Origin: an uncultured Propionibacteriaceae bacterium
Lineage (GTDB): Bacteria; Actinomycetota; Actinomycetes; Propionibacteriales; Propionibacteriaceae
DNA length: 38,560 bases
NCBI GenBank assembly: GCA_902805915.1
Contig: CADCUO010000221.1
Coordinates: forward strand, 1 to 38,560
Direction of reading: 5' to 3'
Shown: positions 1 through 10,061 of the stretch, one piece after another
Numbering within the stretch: position 1 is the stretch's first letter
How the letters are laid out: every line of letters starts with the position of its first letter
The notes under the pieces: model-generated
The model's input: the letters and a program-made list of their open reading frames with translations, nothing else
The model's database searches: none
What the model was told of the DNA's origin: nothing
Program-made: the position numbers and the translations under genes

Positions 1-2057
1 AAGCCGCGCCGCTTCAGTAAGGGCTCGATATCGGGCTCACGGCCGCGTAACTCGGCGTAATTCGACATCTCTGGTGTACTTCCGCCGCGCGCCAGCACCG
101 TCCGGCGGAAGATGTCTCCGGCATCGCGGTTCAGGCCGCCAGCTTCTTTGAACCATTCCACGGTGTCGGCGTCGAGTACCTCGCTCCAGATGTAGGAGTA
201 GTAGCCGGCGGAATACGCCCCGGCGAAGATGTGGTTGAAGTAGCTACTGCGGTAGCGCGGTGGCACCATCGGCAGGTCCAGCCCCACTCGACGCAGTGCT
301 TCCTGCTCGAACTCAGCAATGTCCGCGGTGGCAGGGTCCACGTCGTGGCCGGTGAGCCGATGCCAGGCGAGGTCGATCACGGTCGCACCGAGGTAGGAGA
401 CCGTCTCGAAGCCTTGGTTGAAGGCGGCGGACTGCTCGATCTTGGCTACCAGCTCAGCGGGTAGCACCTCGCCGGTCTCGATATGCCGGGCATAGTTGCG
501 GAGCACCTGGGGCCAGGTCATCCACATCTCGTTGACCTGTGAGGGGTACTCCACGAAGTCCCGTGCCACCGCGGTGCCTGACACCCGCGGGTACGTCACG
601 GCCGAGAAGAGGGCGTGCAGGGCATGCCCGAACTCATGAAACATAGTGCTGACCTCCTCCAGACTCAGCAAGGCCGGCTGTCCGGGCGGCGGTTTCGGAA
701 TGTTCATGTTGTTGACGACGACCGGCCTGGAGGCAAGCAGGGCCGACTGACTCACCAGTGAGTTCGCCCACGCGCCACCGCGTTTGGAGACTCGAGTGAA
801 GTAGTCCGCGATGAACAACCCGAGTCCGGACCCGTCGGCGTTGTGTACCTCGAAGACCCGGGCTTCGGGATGGTAGGCGACCAGGTCCTCCCGGAGGGTG
901 AAGCTGATGCCGTAGAGCTGCTCCGCGGCGTAGCAGACCCCCCGCTCCAGCGTCTGGTTGAGCTCGAAGTACGGCTTCAGCATGTTGGTGTCGAAGGAGT
1001 ACCGCGCCCGCTTGACCGCCTGTGTGTAGTAGGCCCAGTCCCAGGGAGCGAACTCCCCGGTTACCCCGTCAGACGCCATCGCTGCGGCCAGCAGACGTTG
1101 TTCCTCCCGGGCATTTCGTACCGCGGGTACGAAGAACTGCTCCAGCAAGGCGTCGAGGGTCTGGTTCGTCTCGGCGGTCCGGTCAGCGAGGATGTAGTCA
1201 GCGTGGGTGGGGTAGCCCAACAGCTCGGCCCGTTCGGCGCGTAGCGCGACAATCTCTCGAACCAGCTCTCGGGTGTCGTGCTCGTTGCCGCGGCGACCGC
1301 GGGCCACTGACGCCTCCCACAGGCGCCGTCGAACGTCGCGGTTCCTGAGCGACTCCAGCGCAGGTTGGTGCGTCGACAGCACCAGAGTGAGCAGATAGCC
1401 GTCCAGGCCACGGCTCGTGGCCGCCTCCTGAGCTGCGTCGATGGCGTCGTCGGAGAGCCCGTCGAGATCTGCGCGGTCGGTCACCAATACTGCTGAGTCC
1501 ACGGTGTCGGCAAGCAGCGCGGTGCCGAATCGGGTGGACAGGGTGGCCAGGGTGGAGTTGAGCCGGCGAAGGCGCTCTTGCTGCTCGCTTTGGAGCCCAG
1601 CGCCGGCTCGCACGTGGTCCAGGTGATAGCGCTCGAGGACTCGTCGTTGCTCAGCGTCCAGCCCGAGCGCGTCCCGGGTTGACCAGAGGTGCTCGATCCG
1701 TGCGAGGAGACGTCGATCAAGCAGGATGGCATCGCTGTGCGCGGCTAGCCGGGCCGCGTAGTCCGCTTCGATCTGCTGCAGCTCAGCACTGGTGTCGGCC
1801 GAGGTCTGGTTGGCCAAGACCCGGGATACCCGGGTCAAGCTCGTGCCGGAACGCTCCAGGGCCTCGATTGTGTTGGGAAACGTTGCCGGCTCGCTGGAGC
1901 CGGCAATCAGGGCCACCTCCGCCAGCTGGTCGGCCATCCCGCGGTCGAGCGCCTCGCGGAAGTGAGCCAGCTCGATCCGCTCGAACGGCGGCAGCTGGTA
2001 CGGCAGCTCGCTGGGGGTGAAGAAGGGGTTGCCGAGGTCCGGCTGGTCGACAGTCAC
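1..2057 (-). CDS. M3 family zinc oligopeptidase / peptidyl-dipeptidase (Dcp-like), 3' end cut by window edge
   Basis: This is a soluble metallopeptidase that would degrade oligopeptides in the cytoplasm. Translating the minus strand from a GTG at 2057 gives about 685 residues with no stop before the window edge. The frame ends in a sequence like the usual Dcp C-terminus (EPLLKRRG), so only a few residues should be missing. The zinc site is intact: HEFGH at residues 474-478 and a third ligand Glu at about 503 in FVEYPSQ, 29 residues after the first His as in the family. TAAGGT lies 8 nt before the GTG, so the message may have almost no leader. A 19-bp hairpin separates it from groEL. Oligopeptidase A and Dcp are hard to tell apart by eye, so no symbol is given. 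Confidence 0.9.
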   Translation of the reverse strand, partial: MTVDQPDLGNPFFTPSELPYQLPPFERIELAHFREALDRGMADQLAEVALIAGSSEPATFPNTIEALERSGTSLTRVSRVLANQTSADTSAELQQIEADYAARLAAHSDAILLDRRLLARIEHLWSTRDALGLDAEQRRVLERYHLDHVRAGAGLQSEQQERLRRLNSTLATLSTRFGTALLADTVDSAVLVTDRADLDGLSDDAIDAAQEAATSRGLDGYLLTLVLSTHQPALESLRNRDVRRRLWEASVARGRRGNEHDTRELVREIVALRAERAELLGYPTHADYILADRTAETNQTLDALLEQFFVPAVRNAREEQRLLAAAMASDGVTGEFAPWDWAYYTQAVKRARYSFDTNMLKPYFELNQTLERGVCYAAEQLYGISFTLREDLVAYHPEARVFEVHNADGSGLGLFIADYFTRVSKRGGAWANSLVSQSALLASRPVVVNNMNIPKPPPGQPALLSLEEVSTMFHEFGHALHALFSAVTYPRVSGTAVARDFVEYPSQVNEMWMTWPQVLRNYARHIETGEVLPAELVAKIEQSAAFNQGFETVSYLGATVIDLAWHRLTGHDVDPATADIAEFEQEALRRVGLDLPMVPPRYRSSYFNHIFAGAYSAGYYSYIWSEVLDADTVEWFKEAGGLNRDAGDIFRRTVLARGGSTPEMSNYAELRGREPDIEPLLKRRG

Positions 2058-2107
2058 GAGAGCCGACCTTACGTCGACCTGACCGCCGCCGGTCCCGCCG
2101 GGGTCAA

Positions 2108-2149
2108 CAAGCAGCAAGGCCCCTCCGGTGGGAGGGGCCTTGCTGCTTG
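2108..2149 (-). terminator. Long-stem hairpin after groEL
   Basis: Perfect 19-bp inverted repeat (arms 2108-2126 and 2131-2149) with a 4-nt loop, lying between the groEL stop and the start of the M3 peptidase. There is no clear U-tract on either side, as is common for actinobacterial terminators. It most likely ends the groES-groEL transcript. Confidence 0.75.
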
Positions 2150-2192
2150 AGTTGTGAACCAGAAACCCTCGGTTCAGCTGTTAGTGAGGACT

Positions 2193-3806
<1,614 letters not shown>

Positions 3807-3814
3807 CTAGCTCC

Positions 3815-4111
3815 TTACTTGCTGACGACAGCGAGGATGTCGCGAGCGTTGAGGAGCAGCAACTCCTTGCCGTCGTACTTGACTTCGGTGCCGCCGTACT
3901 TGCTGAAGATGACGACGTCACCCTCGGCGACGTCGAGCGGGACGCGGTTGCCGTTGTCGTCGACGCGACCCGGGCCGGTCGAGATGACCTTGCCCTCCTG
4001 CGGCTTCTCCTTGGCGGTGTCGGGAATAACCAGACCGGATGCAGTGGTCTGCTCTGCTTCGAGCGGCTCTACGAGGATGCGATCCTCGAGCGGCTTGATC
4101 GTGACAGTCAC
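3815..4111 (-). CDS. groES: Co-chaperonin GroES (Hsp10)
   Basis: This is the 98-residue lid of the GroEL chamber. It starts [16 protein letters not shown] and contains the mobile-loop region after [19 protein letters not shown], the hallmark [13 protein letters not shown] and the C-terminal [16 protein letters not shown]. The length is typical. It is the first gene of the groES-groEL operon, with 11 nt to groEL. Two CIRCE operators and a likely promoter lie about 75-140 nt upstream, so HrcA-type heat-shock repression is expected. Confidence 0.98.
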   Translation of the reverse strand: MTVTIKPLEDRILVEPLEAEQTTASGLVIPDTAKEKPQEGKVISTGPGRVDDNGNRVPLDVAEGDVVIFSKYGGTEVKYDGKELLLLNARDILAVVSK

Positions 4112-4187
4112 GTCAAACCCCTTTCACAGGTGATGTTTCTTGACGGAATATGGCGGTCGGGGCGTCGTCGCGGTGCCGTCCCAACCG

Positions 4188-4214
4188 TTGGCACACTCAT
4201 ACCGAGAGTGCCAA
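4188..4214 (-). promoter_or_regulatory. CIRCE operator 1 (HrcA site)
   Basis: The inverted repeat TTGGCACAC-N9-GAGTGCCAA matches the CIRCE consensus TTAGCACTC-N9-GAGTGCTAA with a few changes per arm. It is the groES-proximal of two tandem sites upstream of groES. Confidence 0.8.
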
Positions 4215-4222
4215 GTCTGAGA

Positions 4223-4249
4223 TTAGCACTCGGTCACCGAGAGTGCCAG
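4223..4249 (-). promoter_or_regulatory. CIRCE operator 2 (HrcA site) overlapping a likely groES promoter
   Basis: TTAGCACTC-N9-GAGTGCCAG has one arm identical to the CIRCE consensus. Read on the minus strand, CTGGCA (4249-4244), an 18-nt spacer and TAATCT (4225-4220) form a plausible sigma-70-type promoter lying inside the operator. Repressor binding here would block polymerase directly. The operator is clear; the promoter assignment is inference. Confidence 0.85.
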
Positions 4250-4264
4250 AACCGGGCAGGAGAA

Positions 4265-4627
4265 TCAGCGCGGATCGGGCTTGCCCACCCTGGTCAACGC
4301 CTCCTGGGCCACCCAGTGGCTGCTACCGCCAGGGGCGGTGATCCGACAGACCGTCGCCCCGTCCATCACGTCGACCTCCCGTACCACCGAGACATGCGAC
4401 GTGGGGATCACGCGGCCGTCGTCTAGCGCGATCCGCGCCGCTGGCCGTACCGGGGTGCCGACCTCGAGCCGGCGTGGTTTCAGCAGCCACATGATGATGA
4501 GCAGGATGGGCCCGAGGGCCACACCCAGCGCCAGGAACAACCAGTCGTTGTAGCCTTTGCGCCGGGCCTCCCAGGACGCGGCGATGCCGGCAGCCACATA
4601 GAGGACCACCACCAAGGTGTCGTACAC
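4265..4627 (-). CDS. Small two-helix membrane protein of unknown function
   Basis: The predicted protein has 120 residues. I chose the GTG at 4627 because GGAAGG lies 7 nt upstream; an upstream in-frame ATG would run into the divergent permease gene. Two hydrophobic segments (about residues 3-15 and 27-45) are separated by a short charged, aromatic loop (SWEARRKGYNDW) and followed by PRR. A soluble C-terminal domain of about 70 residues is rich in V, D and R. The motif order, short membrane anchor then a small beta-rich tail, resembles uncharacterised actinobacterial proteins. I do not recognise a family and assign no function. It lies just upstream of the groES CIRCE region on the same strand, with its own ribosome site. 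Confidence 0.6.
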   Translation of the reverse strand: MYDTLVVVLYVAAGIAASWEARRKGYNDWLFLALGVALGPILLIIMWLLKPRRLEVGTPVRPAARIALDDGRVIPTSHVSVVREVDVMDGATVCRITAPGGSSHWVAQEALTRVGKPDPR

Positions 4628-4784
4628 GACCGCGCCTTCCGCTGCAGAGCTGCGCCGGTGGTCCCACCGTACGCATTGCGTCGGCCAGGGTACCCGACCA
4701 GGGTCGGCGTCCGATGAGACCGCGTCAGCCCAGTTGGGCGACGGGTGAGAATGGCAGCCGCCCCATGACCGGAGAGGAGGCGGG

Positions 4785-5531
4785 ATGGACTGGGCTGAGA
4801 TTGCCATCCTGCTGGTTGCCGGGATAGGCACCGGGATGATCGGTTATGGTGCCGGGCTCGCCTCGCTGGTGTCCTTTCCGACGCTGCTGGCGTTGGGCCT
4901 GCCACCGCTGACCGCAAACATCACCAACACTGTGGCACTGCTGGGAACCACGGCCGGGGGCTTGATCTCTGCGCAACCTGATCTGGTCGGCCAGCGCGGA
5001 CGGGTTGTCAAGTTTGGCATCGCCGGCGCCATCGGCGGCGTGGTGGGTGCGGCCTTGCTGCTGAGCCAACCGGCCGAGACGTTCGAGCAGATCGTGCCGT
5101 GGCTGGTGGCATTTGCCTCCGTGGTGCTGATGTTGCGTCCGTGGCTGCGTTCCCTGCATGCAGATCGAATCCGTGAACACCATGTCGCGGTACCGGTGCT
5201 GATTGGGCTCATCGCCGTCTACGGCGGTTATTTCGGTGCTGCTGCTGGCGTGCTGATCGTGGCTACCTTGGGAGCGGTTATGCACGATGTGTATGCGCGG
5301 GTGAATGCCCTGCGCAGCGTCATCCTGGGTACGGCGAACCTGGGCGCGACAGTCGTCTTCGTGATCGTGACGCCGATCGAGTGGTTGCGGGTCGCGCCGC
5401 TTGCTGTCGGCTGCGTACTGGGTGCTTCAGTTGCGCCGCCAGTCATCCGCCGCATTCCCGAGACCCCGTTGCGGATGACCATCGGCATCGCGGGGCTCGG
5501 TTTGGCCACAGTGCTCTTCCTGGACCGCTAG
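4785..5531 (+). CDS. TauE/SafE-family membrane permease
   Basis: This is a 248-residue polytopic membrane protein of the TauE/SafE (DUF81) family, whose members are implicated in sulfite, sulfoacetate or other organic anion export. Visible traits are about eight hydrophobic segments, a GxGAGLASLVSFPTLLALGLPP motif near the N-terminus (the family's first repeat, about residues 21-41) and a second internal repeat around YGGYFGAAAGVLIVATLG. A GGAGG site lies 4-5 nt before the ATG. It is divergent from the small membrane protein. Its TAG stop overlaps the TAG of the convergent methyltransferase within one CTAG. The substrate cannot be read from sequence. Confidence 0.88.
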   Translation: MDWAEIAILLVAGIGTGMIGYGAGLASLVSFPTLLALGLPPLTANITNTVALLGTTAGGLISAQPDLVGQRGRVVKFGIAGAIGGVVGAALLLSQPAETFEQIVPWLVAFASVVLMLRPWLRSLHADRIREHHVAVPVLIGLIAVYGGYFGAAAGVLIVATLGAVMHDVYARVNALRSVILGTANLGATVVFVIVTPIEWLRVAPLAVGCVLGASVAPPVIRRIPETPLRMTIGIAGLGLATVLFLDR

Positions 5532-6751
5532 CTACCGGCGGCGGTGTCCCCCGCAGCAGGGTTCTCCCCGACCCGGCGTACCACCAGCACCTCGGTGGCT
5601 CCGCTGGTTCTGGTGACCACCAGCGTGGCCGACTGCGATCCCCGGGGCTTGAGGCGCTTGCGCAGCTCAGCGGGGTCGAGATCAACGCCACGCTTCTTGA
5701 TCTCGAGTACGCCGATATCCTCGCGCACCACCCACTGTCGGAGCAGCTTCTCCTGGTAGGGCAGGCGGTCCAGGACCTCGAACGCCTGCGCGTACGGCGT
5801 GAGGACGAGCCGATCACTGGTGAGGTAGGCGATCTGGGCGTCGACCACAGCCCCGTCGAGCAGCTGCGCCACTACCGGAATCGCCCCTGCCCGGATCACC
5901 GCACCGCTGGGCTCGTAGAGGTACCGACGCGGCGCCGACACCTGCAGTGTGGGGATGGGATCGCCGGTGACGATCCGGTGGTCAGGAAGCAGGACGGCTG
6001 CTCTGCTGCCGGGTGGGTCGCCGGTGCCCGCCCACAAAGTGACCTCAACGGTGTCGGAGTGGTCGTCGACCCATTCCGCTTGGACCCCGGCCGGCACCAA
6101 GCTGTACGGCAGTGCGGGCCCCAGCTTGACCCCGGCCACCCGAGTGCCGTCCAGCAGGCCGACGACGAATGGCCAGGACGGGGTGAAGTCCTGCACGCGC
6201 CACAGCCGCCGGTTCGCGGTTCGTCGCGCCGGATCGCAGAACGCCGCGGTCGACCCGGCCAGCAGCGGAGGGCCCAGCTCTTCGGCGTTACCCACCACAA
6301 CCTCCACCCGTCCCGCCGGGTCGGGGGCGACCTGGGCCAGGTTGTGGCGAGCGATCTCCGCAGTGACCGGGTCGAGCTCGACCGCCACCACGTCCAGGCC
6401 GGCCGCTCGAAACGCCATGGCGTCGGCGCCGATGCCGCAGCCGAGGTCGGCTACCCGTCGGGCTCCGGCCGCCACCAGCCGCGCCGCGTGGTGCGCGGCG
6501 ACCGCGGGTCTGGTGGCCTGTTCCAGCCCGTCGCGGGTGAACAGCATCCGGTGCGCCTGGTCGCCGAACTTGACCCGGGCACGACGGCGCAGCTCGACCT
6601 GGGTGAGCGCGGCGGCTGCGACCTCGGGCGGAAGGGCCCGCCGCAAGGTTGCGGCCGCGGACAAGCTCGAGGGATCGGACTGTTGCTCCGCGAGGGACAG
6701 TGCCTCCTGGCCCGCAGCTGAGGTGAGGAGCTTGGCGGTGTCGAGGTTCAC
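5528..6751 (-). CDS. Class I SAM-dependent methyltransferase with C-terminal THUMP-like domain
   Basis: The GTG at 6751 overlaps the tsaD stop (GTGA) and gives 407 residues. It has a leader region of about 90 residues, then a Rossmann methyltransferase core with motif [16 protein letters not shown], an acidic ribose-binding motif DVVAVELDP and a motif-IV-like FCDPARR. The last 80 or so residues ([13 protein letters not shown]...SATLVVTR) look like the THUMP-like domain found in actinobacterial proteins of this type. THUMP domains bind RNA, and the gene is translationally coupled to the t6A gene tsaD, so a tRNA or rRNA base is the likely substrate (inference). The exact position modified is unknown. 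It shares a CTAG with the convergent permease stop. Confidence 0.85.
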   Translation of the reverse strand: MNLDTAKLLTSAAGQEALSLAEQQSDPSSLSAAATLRRALPPEVAAAALTQVELRRRARVKFGDQAHRMLFTRDGLEQATRPAVAAHHAARLVAAGARRVADLGCGIGADAMAFRAAGLDVVAVELDPVTAEIARHNLAQVAPDPAGRVEVVVGNAEELGPPLLAGSTAAFCDPARRTANRRLWRVQDFTPSWPFVVGLLDGTRVAGVKLGPALPYSLVPAGVQAEWVDDHSDTVEVTLWAGTGDPPGSRAAVLLPDHRIVTGDPIPTLQVSAPRRYLYEPSGAVIRAGAIPVVAQLLDGAVVDAQIAYLTSDRLVLTPYAQAFEVLDRLPYQEKLLRQWVVREDIGVLEIKKRGVDLDPAELRKRLKPRGSQSATLVVTRTSGATEVLVVRRVGENPAAGDTAAGS

Positions 6752-7788
6752 ACCAGGATGCGCGACACCGGCAGGGACGAGTCCGCTCCGATATCCATCC
6801 GGGAGGGCCGACCGCCGCGCGAAACGATCTCCGCCCCCAGCACGGCGATCATTGCTCCATTGTCGGTGCACAGCGCCGGCCGAGGCGTGCGCAGCGTGAC
6901 GGCGCTCTCCCCCGCACGCTCAGCCAGCAGAGCGCGCAGCCGGCTGTTGGCAGCAACCCCACCCCCGATCAGCAAGATGCTGGCGCCGGTAGCTCGGCAG
7001 GCGTCCATTGCCTTCGCGCTCAGCACGTCACAGACCGCCTCCTGGAAGCTGGCAGCGACATCAGCGACGGGGACGTCCTCGCCGTCGCGTTGCCTGGCCT
7101 CCACCCATCGCGCGACCGCGGTCTTGAGCCCGGAGAAGGAGAAGTCGAACCGATGGTCCACCAGATCCTTCCGGGCGGTCAGCCCACGCGGGAATGCGAC
7201 CAGCTTCGGGTTCCCGGTCGCTGCCTTGTCGATGTAGGGACCGCCGGGGTACGGCAGGCCCAGCACCCGGGCCACCTTGTCGTACGCCTCGCCGGCGGCG
7301 TCGTCCACGGTCGATCCGAGCTCGGTGATCTGGGACGTCACATCATCGACCAGCAGCAGCGAGGTGTGGCCTCCAGACACCAACAGCGCCGCGCAGGGCT
7401 CCGGCAGCGGCCCGTGCTCCAGCAGGTCCACAGCAACGTGGCCGGCGAGGTGGTTCACCCCGTACAGGGGCTTGTCCAGCGCGAACGCGACCGCCTTGGC
7501 GGCGGCCAAGCCGACCACCAGGGCGCCCATCAGGCCGGGACCGGCCGTGACCGCAACCGCGTCGATCTCGGCCAGGTCGATGTCGGCTGTGGCGCAGGCT
7601 CTTTGTAGGGTCGGCACCATCGCCTCCAGGTGGGCCCGGCTGGCCACCTCGGGCACCACGCCGCCGAAGCGCACATGTTGCTCCACGCTGGAGGCGACCT
7701 CGTTGGCCAGCAGCTCGTGCCCACGGACGATGCCGACACCGGTCTCGTCACATGAGGACTCGATTCCCAGAACCAACGGCCCGCTCAC
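6748..7788 (-). CDS. tsaD: tRNA N6-adenosine threonylcarbamoyltransferase TsaD
   Basis: This is the catalytic subunit that transfers threonylcarbamoyl to A37 of ANN-decoding tRNAs, making t6A. The 346-residue protein starts at GTG 7788 with [16 protein letters not shown], the ASKHA nucleotide-binding motif. It holds the metal-binding HLAGH motif ([12 protein letters not shown]), VSGGHTSL, the Gly-rich phosphate segment [13 protein letters not shown], and [10 protein letters not shown]. The start lies 1 nt inside the rimI stop (GTGA), with the ribosome site supplied by the poly-Glu codons of rimI. It sits with tsaB and tsaE, its partners in the complex. Confidence 0.97.
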   Translation of the reverse strand: MSGPLVLGIESSCDETGVGIVRGHELLANEVASSVEQHVRFGGVVPEVASRAHLEAMVPTLQRACATADIDLAEIDAVAVTAGPGLMGALVVGLAAAKAVAFALDKPLYGVNHLAGHVAVDLLEHGPLPEPCAALLVSGGHTSLLLVDDVTSQITELGSTVDDAAGEAYDKVARVLGLPYPGGPYIDKAATGNPKLVAFPRGLTARKDLVDHRFDFSFSGLKTAVARWVEARQRDGEDVPVADVAASFQEAVCDVLSAKAMDACRATGASILLIGGGVAANSRLRALLAERAGESAVTLRTPRPALCTDNGAMIAVLGAEIVSRGGRPSRMDIGADSSLPVSRILV

Positions 7789-8273
7789 TCTTCCTCCTCC
7801 TCCGTCACCGTGACCGGCACGCTGGTGTCCCACAGCTTCAAGATCAGCGCATGCTGGCCGGGTCCGTAGTAGTTCTCCCGCGCCGCCAGCTGTTCGAAGC
7901 CCAGTCTCTGATAGAGCGCGATCGCTGGCTCGTTGGTGTAGCTGACCTCCAAGATGACCGACCTGGCGCCGAGATGGCGGACCGTCTCGACACCTGCTCT
8001 GACCAGCTGGGTGGCGACCCGGGAACGCCGGTGCTGTGGGGAGACGACCAGTCGGTGCAGGTCCGCGGTGTGGTCGACCGTCTGCAACGCGATCACCCCC
8101 ACCGGGTGGTAGGAGCGGGCGATCAGCACAGTTCGTCCCTCGCCGAGCAGCTCGCCCTGCCAGCTGCGCTCGCTCCACTGCTCGACCTCGCGGAAGCCTG
8201 ACCGCTCCAGGCCCATGATCGCCATCAGGTCGTCTCGGCGCGCCGGGACGACATTGACCAGCTCCCGGTTCAT
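7785..8273 (-). CDS. rimI: Ribosomal-protein-alanine N-acetyltransferase RimI-like (GNAT)
   Basis: This GNAT-fold enzyme would acetylate the N-terminal alanine of uS18 or other protein N-termini. The 162-residue protein has the acetyl-CoA loop region around [20 protein letters not shown], and [20 protein letters not shown], which is the typical RimI ending (EVRxxNxxAxxLYxxxGF). The catalytic-region Tyr is seen in [15 protein letters not shown]. After the domain there is a tail ending in five glutamates. Start and stop overlap its neighbours (ATGA with tsaB, GTGA with tsaD). The tsaB-rimI-tsaD order supports RimI over other GNATs. Confidence 0.92.
   Translation of the reverse strand: MNRELVNVVPARRDDLMAIMGLERSGFREVEQWSERSWQGELLGEGRTVLIARSYHPVGVIALQTVDHTADLHRLVVSPQHRRSRVATQLVRAGVETVRHLGARSVILEVSYTNEPAIALYQRLGFEQLAARENYYGPGQHALILKLWDTSVPVTVTEEEEE
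7791..7803 (-). promoter_or_regulatory. Ribosome binding site of tsaD embedded in the rimI poly-Glu codons
   Basis: On the minus strand the last five Glu codons of rimI read GGAGGAGGAGGAAGAG, a run of overlapping Shine-Dalgarno cores. It ends just before the GTG of tsaD, whose start shares two bases with the rimI TGA. Confidence 0.75.
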
Positions 8274-8965
8274 CGGTCACCGCGCGTGGGTCGGGGGGGC
8301 CGCTCTGTGCGGGTGAGCAGTACTGGCTTGCGGCGGGTCGGTTCGGCAGCATCGGGACGTCGAAGATAGAGCGGCTCCGTACCGGCGTCGGGCAGGTCCC
8401 AGCCGATCGCTGCCAGCACTCCGGGGTCCAGGGTGCGTGGGCCCATGACGGCGTGCAGTCGACCTGGATACAGGTCCGCGGCTGGTCCAACAGTCGGCAG
8501 CCCCGGTACGTCCTCGGGTGGCCCGACCCTCGGCCCCAGGAGCCGGGTCCCGGCGGAGTCGTACTGGGCCCAGTAGACCTCCTTGCGACGGGCGTCGGTG
8601 GCAACGACGAAGCCGGTGGCCTCACCGCCAGCGCCGTCATGCTCGGCGCTGTGCTGCGCCGCTAGGACGTCCAGGGTGCAGACACCCCGGAACTCGACCG
8701 ACGCCGCGGCAGCGAGTACGGCCGCCGTCGCTACGCCGACTCGCAGCCCGGTGAACGGCCCCGGTCCGAGGCCGACCACGATACGGTCGATGTCGGCCAG
8801 CGACAGCCCGGCCTCCGCCAAGGCCTGGCGGATCAGCGGGATCAGCTGCTCGACGTGCTGCATCCGGTCGGCGACGGTGAGCGAAGCCAGCGCCTCCCGG
8901 CCGCGGGCCACCCCGGCAGCCACGACGGTGGAGGTGTCGAGGGCCAGCACCACAGGACCGCTCAT
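8270..8965 (-). CDS. tsaB: tRNA threonylcarbamoyladenosine synthesis protein TsaB
   Basis: This is the non-catalytic ASKHA partner that dimerises with TsaD and is needed for t6A37 formation. The 231-residue protein starts [13 protein letters not shown] and includes [38 protein letters not shown], the diagnostic GPGSFTGLR-like motif. It ends with a PLYLRRPDA segment typical of TsaB. ATGA overlaps occur at both ends. In some actinobacteria TsaB and RimI are fused; here they are separate coupled genes. Confidence 0.96.
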   Translation of the reverse strand: MSGPVVLALDTSTVVAAGVARGREALASLTVADRMQHVEQLIPLIRQALAEAGLSLADIDRIVVGLGPGPFTGLRVGVATAAVLAAAASVEFRGVCTLDVLAAQHSAEHDGAGGEATGFVVATDARRKEVYWAQYDSAGTRLLGPRVGPPEDVPGLPTVGPAADLYPGRLHAVMGPRTLDPGVLAAIGWDLPDAGTEPLYLRRPDAAEPTRRKPVLLTRTERPPRPTRGDR

Positions 8966-9930
8966 CGAGCCGCCCGTCGCAGGAATGACAAGTCGACGCC
9001 GTCCCAGCGGCGACCGACGGGGCGGAGCAACACCGTCCGGGTGTCGCTGTGGTCGGCGGTGTGCCGTCTGATGTCGATCTCGAGCCGGTGGTCCGCCAGA
9101 GCCTCAGCCACTCCCTGACCCCATTCCACCACCATGACCGAACAGTCGAGGTCGGCCTCCAGGTCGAGATCCTCGACCTCGGCGGCGCTCCCCAGCCGGT
9201 ACGCATCGACGTGCACCAGCTGCGGCCGGTCGTCCCTCGACGCGTGTACCCGGGAGATGACGAAGGTGGGCGAGATGATGGGCCCAACACTGCCGAGTCC
9301 GCGGCCGATCCCCTGGGTGAGAGTGGTCTTGCCGGCACCGAGCTCACCGCTGGCGATGACGAGGTCGCCATGCCGCAGTACCGATGCCAGCCGCTCGCCC
9401 AGGATCTGCATGGCCTCACCCGTTGGGACCTTGAGCAGCACCGGAAGGTTCTTGCTCAAGATGAGCCCGTGCTCTCGGGTGCGGTCCACGACGAAACCGC
9501 GGTGCTGCCAGAAAGCGATCAGCTGCTCGAACTCGGCCCGGGCAAACAGCTCCACCCGCTCGAAACCCAGCTCGGCAGCGAAGTCCTGTGCCGCATCCAC
9601 CATCGCCGACGCGATCCCGTGCCGTTGGAAGTCTGGGTGCACACAGACCCGCTGGAAGGTTGCCAGGTGACTGCCGAGGTCGGTGACTACCAGTGCCCCA
9701 GCGGGGCGGCCGGCCACGGTGGCGAAGATGCCGCCGCCGGCTGAGATAGCAGCCGCGATCGTCTCGGGTGTCTCCTCGATGGCTGTCGATGGCGGGTCCA
9801 GGGCCGGACGCGCCCCGAAGGCCGCATGAATCACCTCGACCATGCCAGCGGCATCGTCTGGGGATGCGACCGACAAGACCAGGTCCGACACTGACACGCT
9901 CACCAGCGGTAATGCTAGTGGGGCTGGCAT
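8962..9930 (-). CDS. tsaE: Bifunctional GNAT acetyltransferase - TsaE ATPase fusion
   Basis: This is a two-domain protein of 322 residues. Residues about 15-165 are a GNAT domain with the acetyl-CoA segment VCVHPDFQRHGIASAMVDAA (about 96-115) and the C-terminal WQHRGF motif. Residues about 168-322 are TsaE, the P-loop ATPase that drives the TsaB-TsaD cycle: Walker A GELGAGKTT at 195-203, ISPTFVISR switch, HVDAYRL and VVEWGQ. The ATG at 9930 is preferred over one at 9951 because GGAGG lies about 10 nt upstream of it. It overlaps tsaB by ATGA. The GNAT substrate is unknown. Similar fusions may occur in relatives, but I cannot check that here. Confidence 0.9.
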   Translation of the reverse strand: MPAPLALPLVSVSVSDLVLSVASPDDAAGMVEVIHAAFGARPALDPPSTAIEETPETIAAAISAGGGIFATVAGRPAGALVVTDLGSHLATFQRVCVHPDFQRHGIASAMVDAAQDFAAELGFERVELFARAEFEQLIAFWQHRGFVVDRTREHGLILSKNLPVLLKVPTGEAMQILGERLASVLRHGDLVIASGELGAGKTTLTQGIGRGLGSVGPIISPTFVISRVHASRDDRPQLVHVDAYRLGSAAEVEDLDLEADLDCSVMVVEWGQGVAEALADHRLEIDIRRHTADHSDTRTVLLRPVGRRWDGVDLSFLRRAAR

Positions 9931-9978
9931 CGAGGGTGATCCTCCGATCATCTGACGGGGTGGCTGCGACGCTGGGAA

Positions 9979-10014
9979 CCAGCAAGACCCGGCCCTCGGG
10001 CCGGGTCTTGCTGG
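9979..10014 (-). terminator. Long-stem hairpin after the helicase gene
   Basis: An inverted repeat with 16-17 bp arms (9979-9995 and 9998-10014) and almost no loop sits between the helicase stop and the GNAT-TsaE start. It lacks a U-tract. It likely ends helicase transcription, making the tsaE block a separate unit. Confidence 0.75.
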
Positions 10015-10061
10015 ACGTGCAGACGGGCTGCTCAGGCTCGCAAGGGCGAGTCCCGATCCGG

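Noticed and set aside
5381-6721. Plus-strand open frame of 446 codons opposite the THUMP-like methyltransferase
   Set aside because: Antisense of a gene with clear methyltransferase motifs; overlaps the end of the permease.
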